From Oegoconia quadripuncta (taxonomy: Eukaryota; Arthropoda; Insecta; Lepidoptera; Autostichidae), in NCBI GenBank assembly GCA_949316235.1, contig OX438747.1:4898501-4962500 (forward strand): 64,000 nt of DNA. The letters are read 5' to 3'. Below are positions 24,421-34,713 of the stretch, one piece after another (positions within the stretch are counted from its first letter, which is position 1; each line of letters opens with the position of its first letter). The translations under genes were made by a program, and so were the position numbers. Under the pieces are notes generated by a model that ran no database searches, was not told the DNA's origin, and saw only the letters and a program-made list of their open reading frames with translations.

Positions 24421-24866
24421 AATTTGGAATAATTGTTAAATTTATGATGCGACAAAGAAAAATAAGAATAGAATACTGGATATTGCCGAGCGGTTCATGT
24501 CCACGTATTTTTTTGTTAAGAATACGTAAATTGCGATAAATATCACTTGCACTTGATGTAGCCGAAAGTGTTAATTTGCCAATTGCAAATATGCATTCGC
24601 CCACATAAATACCAGAATAGAGTAAACGTTTGCACAGCTGCACGAATCAGTTCTCTGAGACGAGTGCAATGTCTGACAGTGACAAAAATGGGCATATTAT
24701 GTGAACAGAGATACGATCATTTCGGGACAAAAAAAACACTGCGTTTGCAAGTAAAATACAAGCGCAATAAGTCGTTTGTTTATTTGAATTAACCTGGGAA
24801 CCTAATTCATTGGGCATTGGGAGGTCGGTACAGTTTCAGCTTAATTATACGTAATTTTATAGGATA

Positions 24867-24970
24867 CTAGCTTTCGGCCCGCGGCTTCGTCTGCGTGGAA
24901 TAACTTTATCGCGGAAATTTCTTTATCCAGCCGGAACTACTCATTTTATCGGGACAAAAAATATCCTAAA
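24867..24970 (-). mobile_element. Truncated non-autonomous Helitron
   Basis: The 3' end is intact (A|CTAGCTTTCGGCCCGCGGCT on plus). The body stops after gggacaaaaaatatcct, so the 5' half is lost. Confidence 0.75.
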
Positions 24971-26040
24971 AAAATTTTTGCAACAAAACCTAAACTCAAA
25001 CAGTTTAACAATAAGAACCCCCAGATAATGGCAGGTAGTATGTAATACATATACCGCCAATATATAAACATTTCGTAAGTTTTATGACTACTCTAAAAAC
25101 TAATCAATCCTCAAGTTTTCAACGACTCGTGACATGGAAATACACTTAGCTATTACCTCTTATTGGTTATCCTTTTTGCAAGGTAAAACGGATCAGGAGT
25201 CGTCATCGTTATAAAGAAGGAGGTAATAAATTTTGATTTGATCCACCATCAGTATGGCTAAGACTCAATGTAACAGAGCTGTCAATTTACCGCATATAAG
25301 ACAAAATCTCGGGACTGTTAAACAATAATTATAAAATCACTGAAGCCAATGCCCTCTAGCATGTCTAGTTCCCTATGGTCTCCCATCCGCAACGACTGCT
25401 AATAATGAGCAGTCTACCGACTTTATTTATGTCGCCGCTCGCTGCAAAACGCGTTTAAAGCAAAACATTTCCTTTGTTGATTATTATTAATTACAATTAA
25501 GTTTCTGTACAAAAACCTTAAAATCTACTGCTTAAAGTAACCTGATTTTGAGTATTATGGGTGACACTCGTTCTACCTATAGAACAATTATATTGCGTGG
25601 AAATGTAGATCTAAAGATATACGAGTAAGTAACTATGAAAAAAGATATAGAAATGCAATTCATAACGATTACTAATTCAATTAGTTATTGAAGAAGTCAG
25701 AAGGTCGACATTCGCAGGAATGTAATTCTATTAGTATATGCTAATTAGACGTTCGTACACAGGATTCCGGGTCAAATTCAGCCCGGGGTCAATTAGAAGT
25801 CCTTTACATTAATTCGTTTCATTGTATTTTAAATTAGCTTTGTTTCCCGAGTATCTAAAGCGAATGAAATCAATTGTTTTTTTTTAAATTTAGAGTCATC
25901 TAAGTCATTTATGGAGTAATGTATACGGTTTTAAAATAAGGTGTCAGTGGACATTCAAAATTTACCTTTAAATAAATTCAAAACTATCATAAAATTTCTG
26001 TCCTATGTTTGTTCAATGTATGTTATATACTTATATATAT

Positions 26041-26527
26041 TTTTTTTTTTTATGATTGACTGGATACGCCTTTGACCGCAATCTCACCTGATGGAAAGTG
26101 ACGATGTGGTCGGAGATGAAGCACGCGATCTCAGTAAATGCCTATTCACTCTGCTCTTGAAGATCCCAAGGTTGTAGGATTCAGGAGAGACTGACGCCGG
26201 AAGGGAGTTCCATGCCTTGGCTGTTCGGATGATGAATGAAGAATCGAACTTCTTAGTGCGAATGTTCGGTATATTAACTATATACGGGTGGAATCCCTCC
26301 CCACGCCTAGTGGTCCGAAGATGGAAGGGTGACGGTGGAATAAGATTATGTAATTCCAACGCACACTCCCCGAAATGTATCCTGTAAAAAACTCTGAGAT
26401 AGGCGACTTTGCGACGGTGTTCAAGGCTCTGCAATTTAGCAGTCATCGAACTATCACCTATAAGTCTCATGGCATGGCATGGTATATGCAATAAAGTGTT
26501 AAATAAATAAATAAATAAAACAGACAT
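26041..26527 (-). pseudogene. 5'-truncated LINE, reverse transcriptase C-terminus
   Basis: The 147-codon open frame (26084-26527) reads LQSLEHRRKVAYLRVFYRIH, LHNLIPP, TTRRGEGFHPYIVNIPN, AWNSLPASV and FKSRVNRHLL. This is the C-terminal region of jockey-like insect LINE polyproteins. The stop is followed by 30 bp and a poly-A (poly-T at 26041-26051 on plus). The upstream part is missing and replaced by an AAAT repeat, a normal result of incomplete reverse transcription. The frame has no internal stop, so the insertion is fairly young. Confidence 0.85.
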
Positions 26528-26760
26528 TATTTACAAAAGGCTATTATAAAATTTCTGACTATCTAGATGATAAGCAAGCATGGACATAGACCGTTCGGCG
26601 ATATAATACAATTGTAACCCAAAACTTATTTAAAAAAGCAACCCCTTGAGTATCTTGCTCGTTCTTCTCTGGCGAGTCAGCTTTGTGAGTCAATGTCAAT
26701 AATTTTAATATTAAGATAAAAATGTGACGTTTTCAAGTGATAATTTTATCCTAAGATATT
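26528..26760 (+). repeat. LINE 3' end (KAYYK family), abutting the LINE at 26041
   Basis: It reads KGYYKISDYLDDKQAWT in two frames, then UTR words caaccccttgagtatcttgc and tcgttcttctc. It lies directly next to the oppositely oriented LINE at 26041-26527. Confidence 0.65.
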
Positions 26761-27404
26761 TTTTTTAATTTGAATTTGAGAGTGTGGCTGGAGCAGTGAC
26801 GTATACTACGTTGTGTTCGTAAAATTTAAAACACTGATCGAAACGACATAGTTACAGTCAACGACAACTGTCACTACCAGTGTAAACTGTCCGCATATAA
26901 ACGTAGCGAGACCTGCTGATACTGACTGTACATGTTAGATTTACAGTATATTGGAGGACACGTCTTAATTCTGATAAAATTTACAGATAAATTTTTATTG
27001 CACTTTATTAACGTTGTCCTGGCCTTCACGACAATAGGTACTTATTACATTATCATCACAAATATACCATTCTACAACTGCAACTGTGTTATTCACAAGA
27101 AACAGCATTATTTTATACTGTTATTTATTTATAATATCACTAGCTAAATGTAGCAAAAATGCAATTATCGATAACTTCTACAACCTGTACGCCCGCAACG
27201 ATAGTAGGCATCATTTATATACGTCCTACTAACACCCGGACAAATTACTTGACTTTCGATAAGATACGCTTATCAGACGATTACTTCGCGGTTTTTTTTT
27301 TCATATTATTTAAAGAATGGCGTCACATGAAAATGTCAGTATGCACTAAAGGATTTAAGCGATTCCGGGGTGGTGGGGTGAGGTCGTCGTTCGTGGTATT
27401 CTAA

Positions 27405-27735
27405 GGCCTGTATTAATAAACCATTCTCAAGATTGAGAACAGTCTTCTGACCGGTCTCAAGTAAACGTGTCGATTAATAAACCGAACTTGAGACCTGAAA
27501 AGCACTGGATACTCAAGCAGTACACACTTGAGAGGTGCGCTTATTTATAAACGAAACTCAAGACTATCATTCATTCGCCGCTGAGGCGAATACTTGAGAA
27601 GTGATCTCAGCTGAGTAGACCTCAAGATTGGTTTATAAATTAGCACGGAGCTTGAGATAGCGTCAACTGCTTAAGACGCATCTCGGTTGATACAGCCTCA
27701 AGACTTGTATTGAGATTGTTTTATTAATACAGGTC
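27405..27735. mobile_element. MITE, PIF/Harbinger-like ends
   Basis: The inverted ends are ggcctgtattaataaa and tttattaatacaggtc (one mismatch). TAA precedes the left end and the related TAT follows the right. The interior is rich in ctcaag/cttgag words in both orientations. The ends resemble the MITE at 5119. Confidence 0.65.
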
Positions 27736-28714
27736 TATGTAACAGGTCTCATACAAACTATATAAAAATGTCCGCCTCTCTTGCCACGGTTCGCGTCCGC
27801 CTCGGGTTCTGTGTCGTCTGCACACGACTGAGGTCGGACAGCGAGGCATTAGCGGGATTTTACATGAGATGGTCCTCACCCCCCACGGATAGTATGGACA
27901 ATCATGGTCACTTTTTATTGATCTTCAATGATTTACACACTGACCCATCACTACTATTATACTTTTATTTGACAACCAATTGAAATTTCCAACAATAAGC
28001 ATTCATTTCCTCAAAAAAAATAATATAAAAGAGATAAATTGATTATACGAGTCTATTAAAAATTCCATAAACTAACATAATTTAGTATCTAATCCCAAAA
28101 AGGTAAAGAAATTGCAGTATATACTCTGATAACTTTCAGAATATAAAGTGTCGTCGTAAAATCTGTAATTCATTAAACTATAAATATCTTGTAGCTGCTT
28201 CTATCCCATTCCCAGCATACATATTCATAATAAGATACAGGTAGCCGACCGTAAACTATAGCTTTATGAATTGCAAATACCTTACACTGTGTTCCTAAGG
28301 GCCCTGATTTGGCCGCATACAATTTTGCTAGCGAACACATATACGTTAATTACGTGAGAATGCTTGGGCTACGGCCGTTAACCATAGCTCATAATTAATT
28401 GTCTTGCACAACTCCCGGGAATATGCTACAGTAATTAATAAGAAATGGGAGTTTTTAATTTTAATGCCATGTACAAAATGTAGCATTTCATCACAAAGCA
28501 ATTGTAAATCAAGATTGTTTAAAACTTCAAACATCGGCGCGCGTGTTTGGTGAGGGAGCGTGTTGATCCCGACCCGCCGACGGCCATACACGTGAATTTT
28601 TAGAGGATTTCTCACGGTAATAAGTTTTGAGTTGATGACACAAAAAGAGAAGAGGTATGACTTACGTTGAATATTCACATCCATGGGAATAAATGTTCGT
28701 AAAAATCACACAAA

Positions 28715-28800
28715 CCTTTACCCCTCGCGGGATTCGAACCCGAAACCATTAGTTTCGCTGACAGGGTCACTATCCACTACACGAATCGTTCGTCAAATTG
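28715..28800 (-). mobile_element. tRNA-derived SINE head
   Basis: On minus it reads cgtgtagtggatagtgaccc (box A) and cgggttcgaatcccgcgagg (box B) about 35 bp apart. A tRNA scan may flag it, but the 5' acceptor strand does not pair with the 3' strand, so I read it as a SINE head. Confidence 0.6.
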
Positions 28801-28805
28801 TCACT

Positions 28806-28852
28806 TGGGTAAGTTATCCTTTCAAAAGGATAATGAAAGGATAACTTACCCA
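28806..28852. repeat. 47-bp near-perfect palindrome
   Basis: The arm tgggtaagttatccttt is followed by a 13-base loop and its exact reverse complement aaaggataacttaccca. Part of the arm repeats at 28853-28862 (gttatccttt). Confidence 0.8.
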
Positions 28853-29396
28853 GTTATCCTTTTGAAGCATGCATCTACACGAATCAATGAGAAATCACTT
28901 GGTCATGAGCACCGACATTTGTATGTGTAAGTAGGGTAGTTGTTGTATAGCTAGAAATTTGACCATGTCCCTTTTGCCGAAACCTTTTTTATTCAGTACA
29001 TTGCTCGCATTGGTGTGCCCTATGTACCGTACTTGATTACCGGCGAGTGTGTGACACTGATCGTTTATCCACTATGCGAAAGTAAGACAGTTATCTGTTA
29101 CCTTTTCCCGACTAAAGCTCAGAATTGATCGTGTTGACACTCGGCAGATAGGTAGTCTGGGACCTGGAGAAGGATATAAGCTACTTTCATCGTGAAAAGC
29201 TGCGCGCGACAAGGTATGCCCACTGGTAAATAAATACCATTATCTTTGTGACATTCTGACAAATCTTGTCTAGATTACTATGAAGAGTGCATATGAACAC
29301 GAAAAACAACTCCTCTGCAGACATGGATGAATCAAAAACAAAAATTTTGATTATTTTAATGCAATTTGTTTCGACATTACCAAATATTTTTTTTTA

Positions 29397-29718
29397 TGCA
29401 CAAAGGCTTAGCACTTGACCTCAATCACACCTGATGTTAAGTGAAGATGAGGCCGAAGATGGTAGCGTACTGACCCGGAAACCACAACTTATTTGGGGGA
29501 CTGGCTATCTTATCTCTGACAACCGGAACACAACAATGCTATTAACATTGCTGTTTGGCGGCAGATTTAGATAAGATGGTGATAGCTAGCCAGGGGGACA
29601 TTTAAAATGCCCTACCACCAACCAAACCGAGTACTAAACATGTACCCCGCTGGGTATCGAATCCGCGACCTCCGATTCGTAAACCCTATGTTGTTTACAT
29701 TGAGCCACGGAAGCGGTT
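29397..29718 (-). mobile_element. tRNA-derived SINE (family B)
   Basis: A full-length copy: poly-T at 29387-29395, body words cctgatgttaagtgaagatg and ggcggcagatttagataaga, and the tRNA-like head ending at gagccacggaagcggtt. Confidence 0.85.
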
Positions 29719-29740
29719 AAATGAACATGGATGCACTTGC

Positions 29741-29835
29741 GGCGCAGTCCTACTCTAACAATAAGCGAAGATAAGCAACGTTTTGCGCAGTCAATTAAAG
29801 ATTGGATAACTGTGGTATTTTCGTATTCCGTTCTT
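29741..29835 (+). mobile_element. 5S-rRNA-derived SINE copy, diverged
   Basis: It contains tgcggcgcagtcctactcta, aataagcgaagataagcaac and agattggataactgtggtat, the same order as the 5S-like promoter in other copies. It continues with ttcttcggacgacacgttaa. Confidence 0.55.
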
Positions 29836-31166
29836 CGGACGACACGTTAAACGGTTGTATTTGAAAAGGCAGTCGCCTTTGTGCAGCTTGACAATGCTGA
29901 GTCAACAATAGTCAAATCCACCAATCCGCACGTTATGACCCATATGCGGGGAGCAGCTCCAAACCAGTTGCGACGTTATATACGTAAGTAGTATCAGGTG
30001 GTAGCGACCATCACTCCCACCGATGATCGATGCTTTGCAGTTGCACACATACAACAAAATTGTATGAGCTAAGCTAGGTTTTTCAATATTAAACGCTTTG
30101 TTGAAGTACATTTTATATGATAATTTTAATTAAAAAGCCAAGTATTGTTAGAAAAAATAACGCGCATTAATTAGGTACCTATAGGTACCTACAGTAGCCA
30201 ATCTAAGAGAGGAAAAAGTCGGCAGGCAACCTATCATTACAAGCAGATATGAAATTTTGGTTGAATCATTGTCATTATTTCACATTGTGAGCTCTTGCAG
30301 ACAAAAAAGCAATAAGTTTAGTTAGCATTGACCTTTGATTTGTTATATCTTTTCAATTATGTTCTTTCGTAAAGGTGCTATTATTCACTGCATTTATTTT
30401 GTAAAGAAAACTAATTAAAAAAATTATTGTTAATAAGTGGATCTTAAAAAAAATTAACACTTTCAGGCCTATTTTTAACAATTGATTTCTCATTGTTTTG
30501 TTTCTTGTTTTAGAATTAATATGATTTATCCATTCAAATTTAAAATTTTGAAAACCCGTGAGAAATTTAAAAATATCTAGATATAAACAAAACTACGTAA
30601 AAAGTTAGTCTTCCAAATGGCTGAACTGGTTTCCATCAAACATGGCTAAGAAACATCTCGCAAAATCTCTTTCCAAAATAATTAATTTTCAAATCTGTTT
30701 AGGCTACTTGGTGATACAATGCAACAGACTGACACAGATATACATGGGCTTCAAACTTGCAACACCACTCTATTTGTATTAATAAAAGCTTTATATTCCT
30801 GACAAAATTATTTAAAAATATTATATTTACTCACTTGACTGAAACACAGAGGACATATCAGGATGTCTTAAATTTGCTGTGATGCTTTAACAATTTGACA
30901 GTCACTGAATGAGACCCAATATTAAGGTCGTATTGTTTTGAAAGCTAGTAATTCTAGACTGAAATAGTTCTAGGAATTATGTTCTCTACTTAATATTAAT
31001 ACATAGAATGACTTAACAATATTTTAACATAAATATGTTCAATTAATATGTTGTTGAATTAATAATAGCTTTATTTCTAAATTCAATAACCTAATTATCT
31101 ACTATCATCTTTAATATAACTGAATGTGTACTATGACAATACATTTGTTCATTTTAATCCCAAGTA

Positions 31167-31439
31167 TCCCAACTAATATCATAAATGCAAAAGTTTGTGA
31201 GTGTGTATGTATGTATGTTTATTACCTCTTCACGCCTAAATGGCTGGACTGATTTGGTTGAAATTTGGGTGGTAGACAGATCAGGACCTGGATTAATATA
31301 TAGGCTACTTTTTTACTTTATCGAGGAAAAGCGACTGGTTCCTGTACGACATATTATTAGTGAAATTGCTTCTGAGTCATAGAGTGACATTTGGTAGTAG
31401 AACGAATTCTATGTGGACGAAGACGTGGGTAACAGCTAG
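31167..31439 (+). mobile_element. Non-autonomous Helitron, second family
   Basis: A31166|TCCCAACTAATATCATAAATG...GGTAACAGCTAG|T31440 follows the Helitron insertion rule. The 3' subterminal hairpin (gacgaagacgtgggt) is present. Its 3' end resembles the larger Helitron at 35715. Confidence 0.8.
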
Positions 31440-32763
31440 TAGTAAATATTTGCACAATAGATTTAAGCAGATTTTGAATGAACTCTCTTATTATTGACAT
31501 CCAATCTTGTCCTCAAAATCATGGTAATAAACTATACTATTTCACTGAAACATTAGCAGGCCAATACGAGATGTGTGAATAAACAGGTTCAGACAATTCC
31601 GCATGTCATCACGTCACACTGTCAGAGAACATTTCTTCAAGACATTCGAGTATTTTGCCCCAAGTCCATGACAACACGACTTCAAACATTTATTTCAACA
31701 TAACATACATGATATCATTCATTGACAGTCAATTTAAATCTACTGGGTATAATAATAGGGTTTATTTATTGCAAGTTATCTGTCAGGCCATATGTCCAGG
31801 CTACTAGCGCTTCAGAAAGGGAAATCGTCTGTGGGAATAGATACGTCTCAAGAAACCCACAAGATCATTTTTGTCCTCTTCTATTTGTTTGAGTAAAAAT
31901 TTATAATTAATATAGAGGTGGTACAGTTGGCAACACAATAATTAAGGTAGCAGGCTTAATTTTTGTGATTTTGTTTGGAGGGTCTTGATTGGATTTTGTT
32001 ATATTTTCTCTTACACCTATCATGTCATCATGTGATAGATACATTTAAGTGAAACTTGAACAAGATTTTCACTTACAAATATTTATAAATAACGACCTGC
32101 CACCTTAATTATGTTGCCGACTGCACATGTAGACCAAGGTCTCATTATCATTCAGATAGTCTGTCCAACCAAATCCAACTGACGGAAGCCCAGTGAATAG
32201 AAAATCTCTCTAGTTAATAGATATTAACTAGAGCGATTTTCCATGGAATGCTCTTAGAGATAGTTATCTCTTATATATCATTACAAAACAGTTTGTTTTT
32301 ACATACATACATAACATCACAACCTTTATTCTGCAAATAAAACCTATCTTTAAACCATAAGCTAACTAAGCTATTCAAGATCCACAGATATTGAGGTAAG
32401 TGTCGATAAATTGGCACGACCAACACAGTATTAAACCTCTGTTCCACAATCAGTGTCTTTCGGACTTGGTCCTGCCGGACATATTCGGCCAATATAGGAA
32501 GAATTGTTTATTATGTGGCCACAAAAATGTCAGAAATTTTCAGTAAAAAAAAATAACATAGGTGACAAACTAAATCTTAAATTATTACAAAAATAGCCTA
32601 CTACCCAAGTCCAATTTGGTTTTTGGCAACTCTTTGTATTTTGCTGAGGAATTATGCCAGTGCCATATCATTCACACAAACTATAACAGAATTTTGTTTG
32701 CTCAACATCAGGAATTACTTGTACCTATTTTGTGTATATCGACTTATATGCTATGAGGCTCAC

Positions 32764-32896
32764 CTTGAAAACTAGTTCGCCAGTTTTTATCCAGTCGACT
32801 TGGTATGAATCTGTCCATAGGCTGCACTAACACAGACTTCCTTGCACTAGGGCTGTATTGCTCCAGGAGCCGCCTCTCAAACGATTCTCTAAACAT
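32764..32896 (-). CDS. fzr: fizzy-related (Cdh1), coding exon 1 with C-box
   Basis: Fzr/Cdh1 is the activator that brings substrates to the anaphase-promoting complex in late mitosis, G1 and endocycles. The exon encodes the first 44 residues, beginning MFRESFERRLLEQYSPSARK. It contains the C-box DRFIPSR at residues 28-34, the motif by which Cdc20/Cdh1 proteins bind the APC/C, followed by NWRTSFQ. The ATG at 32896 was chosen because family members also start a few residues before an acidic/basic (Y/F)E(K/R)R(I/L)L motif. The frame stays open upstream to 32935 without another ATG. The donor is caag|GTGAGC and the phase (+1) fits the exon at 8666. An N-terminal KEN or phosphorylation-site analysis was not attempted. 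The promoter is not identified. Confidence 0.93.
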
Positions 32897-33819
32897 TTTC
32901 AGTCCAATCTTTATGTCCAAGTCCGTAAAAATCAAAAACGAGGGTAAACTTATGGAAGAGTGAGACTAGAACGTTTTCCCAAAAAGGGTAGATGCTCAAA
33001 ACAGCATGTTATATGTTTATTTAATGTTCCGCGCCGCTCACATCGATGTTAACACGAGGAAGAATTATGTATTGAACACAGTACTGAACTCCTCGAGTGC
33101 TAAGGTCCATTTGATGGCCTGGATCGCCAGTCAAGCATTCCGACAAATTCAATAGCGCTACTGGATACATTGTTCACAATTAAATAATTCACACAAAAAC
33201 CACCTCTGTAACAACAAACTACTACTAATCATTGTTTATCACCAAAAAGGTATTAAATTTGGAATTTGAGCCGTAAAATCGCAAATATAATCAATTTCTA
33301 TCTTTTCACCTGTGGCAGCATAAATATTACCACCGACCGATTAGGGTTGCAATAAAGAAAAATTAACTATTAATTTTGAAATCAAACGGTTTTATGGGTT
33401 TTCTTACCCGAGTATGTGACTTCTATCATGCTTTTGGAAAAAGTTTTAAGGCTGGGAAGATTATGGCAATTTTTCCTTCCGATAGTCGAAGACTTTGGAG
33501 CCATAGTTTTGTTTGAACACTGAATATACGTCCGATTGATAGTCGGATTAGAAGTCCGAGTCGAAAACAGCGCCGATGTGTTAACGATTTTATTACCGGA
33601 TTTTCTTCTTTCGCGTCAACACGAGTAAATATTTTTCATTTTTTTTTGCAATAGGTAAGTAACAGTAATTCATCGACCATTTTTTCTTTCTACTCCGCAT
33701 ATAATCACTCTAAGCTGAAGAACGACTGAGTTCAGAAATAGTCTGACGGAAGAATCGGACGTGTGTGAGTGAAATATTATAATATAAAATAATAATTAAT
33801 AGTTTTGTAATTTAAAAAC
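32897..33819. other. Region upstream of the fzr start codon
   Basis: It should hold the fzr 5' UTR and promoter on minus. I can identify no TATA box, initiator or 5' UTR splice site with confidence. The stretch 33030-33190 is somewhat GC-richer. Confidence 0.4.
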
Positions 33820-33985
33820 CTTTTTTTTTAAAGAGCAACCTCTCGAGTTTCTTGCTTGTTCTTCACAGGGGAAAATTGCCTTTTGAACAAGTAGTAGCTT
33901 TAAAAATGTAAAATCTGACTATTTTAAGTGTACCCTGTGTACCTACAAAATAAAGCATTTTTGATTTGATTTGATTTGATTTGAA
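33820..33985 (-). repeat. LINE 3' UTR end with TTGAT tail
   Basis: In reverse it shows tcgagtttcttgcttgttct, aacaagtagtagctttaaaa, then caaaataaagcatttttgat and a (TTTGA)n tail (33962-33983). It is the same 3' end as at 9590. Confidence 0.7.
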
Positions 33986-34400
33986 TACGAATAGATCACG
34001 GACCAAATCAGATAGTCTGAACAATTTGAAACACAATCGAACATATATTCCCGCCCTAAAAGTATAGCAACAACACCATGTCACGTTACGTCGTACTTAT
34101 ATAAAAATCGTAAAAAGGCCGCATAATGTGGATGAATCATAGTCAATTCATTTCATATGCAGAATCATATTGGACATCGATATTGCCACATCAAAAAATG
34201 CAGTGACATGCTCTTATCGATATTTTACGGTTTTCATTTTAATTTAGTTATTTCATTTATTACACCGAAAAAACTGTACTTGTATATTCTAATAATCAAA
34301 TTTATTATTTTTCAATGAAATGCAACCTTTATAAAATTGAAATAAGCGTTAAAAGCGCATAACAATAATATTGTAATTTGTTTGTGGGTCTGGCAACAAT

Positions 34401-34620
34401 ATGAATTATGTCAAACTAAAAAAAATGTCAACAAGAACTTTGTTGCCCGGGAATCTTAAGTGGCTTTTTGCATATTATGGAGAATGTTTTCGTGAGTTTA
34501 ACTATCCACTTAAGGATATTTTGAAGTGCTTCCTTCTTATCGCGTGGAATTTTAAGGAGAATGGTTCACATTACTGTGAATGCTTTGTTCGAAGTTACTT
34601 CGGAGGATCAACACCGACAA
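34401..34620 (+). CDS. Possible upstream coding exon of the Harbinger Myb-like gene
   Basis: An 82-codon frame starts at ATG 34401 and runs to a good donor (gacaa|GTAAGG). The acceptor tttttag ending at 34711 joins it in frame to the next exon (GGSTPT-K-MERRAS). It would add 74 residues including the joining Lys. The peptide is not recognised and has several Cys. It could be a genuine N-terminal extension or simply 5' UTR with an open frame. Confidence 0.4.
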
Positions 34621-34713
34621 GTAAGGAAATATTTATTTACTTATATTAACCCTATTTATAATTTATGGACTCCTATAGATTTACCCTATAATCCATGATA
34701 CTAATTTTTAGAA

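Larger units (their letters stand above)
8667..32763 (-). other. 24.1-kb fzr intron packed with transposable elements
   Basis: The region between the two fzr coding exons has its donor at 32763 (caag|GTGAGC) and its acceptor ending at 8667. It contains the Helitron, SINE, LINE, MITE and mariner-like copies listed separately. Stretches where I recognise nothing are 8667-9589, 9956-10866, 12317-12699, 13046-13845, 13936-15549, 16346-18006, 18349-19654, 20251-24249, 24971-26040, 26761-27404, 27736-28714, 28853-29396, 29836-31166 and 31440-32763. Open frames of 60-115 codons in these parts (e.g. 12383-12667, 18531-18755, 28346-28684, 32271-32492, all minus) show no motif I know. Confidence 0.75.

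Noticed and set aside
24383..24643. 86-codon minus frame
   Set aside because: It overlaps the 3' UTR of a LINE family and the same region is non-coding in other copies.
28715..28800. Possible tRNA gene on minus (good box A and B)
   Set aside because: The acceptor strands do not pair and it looks like a SINE head.
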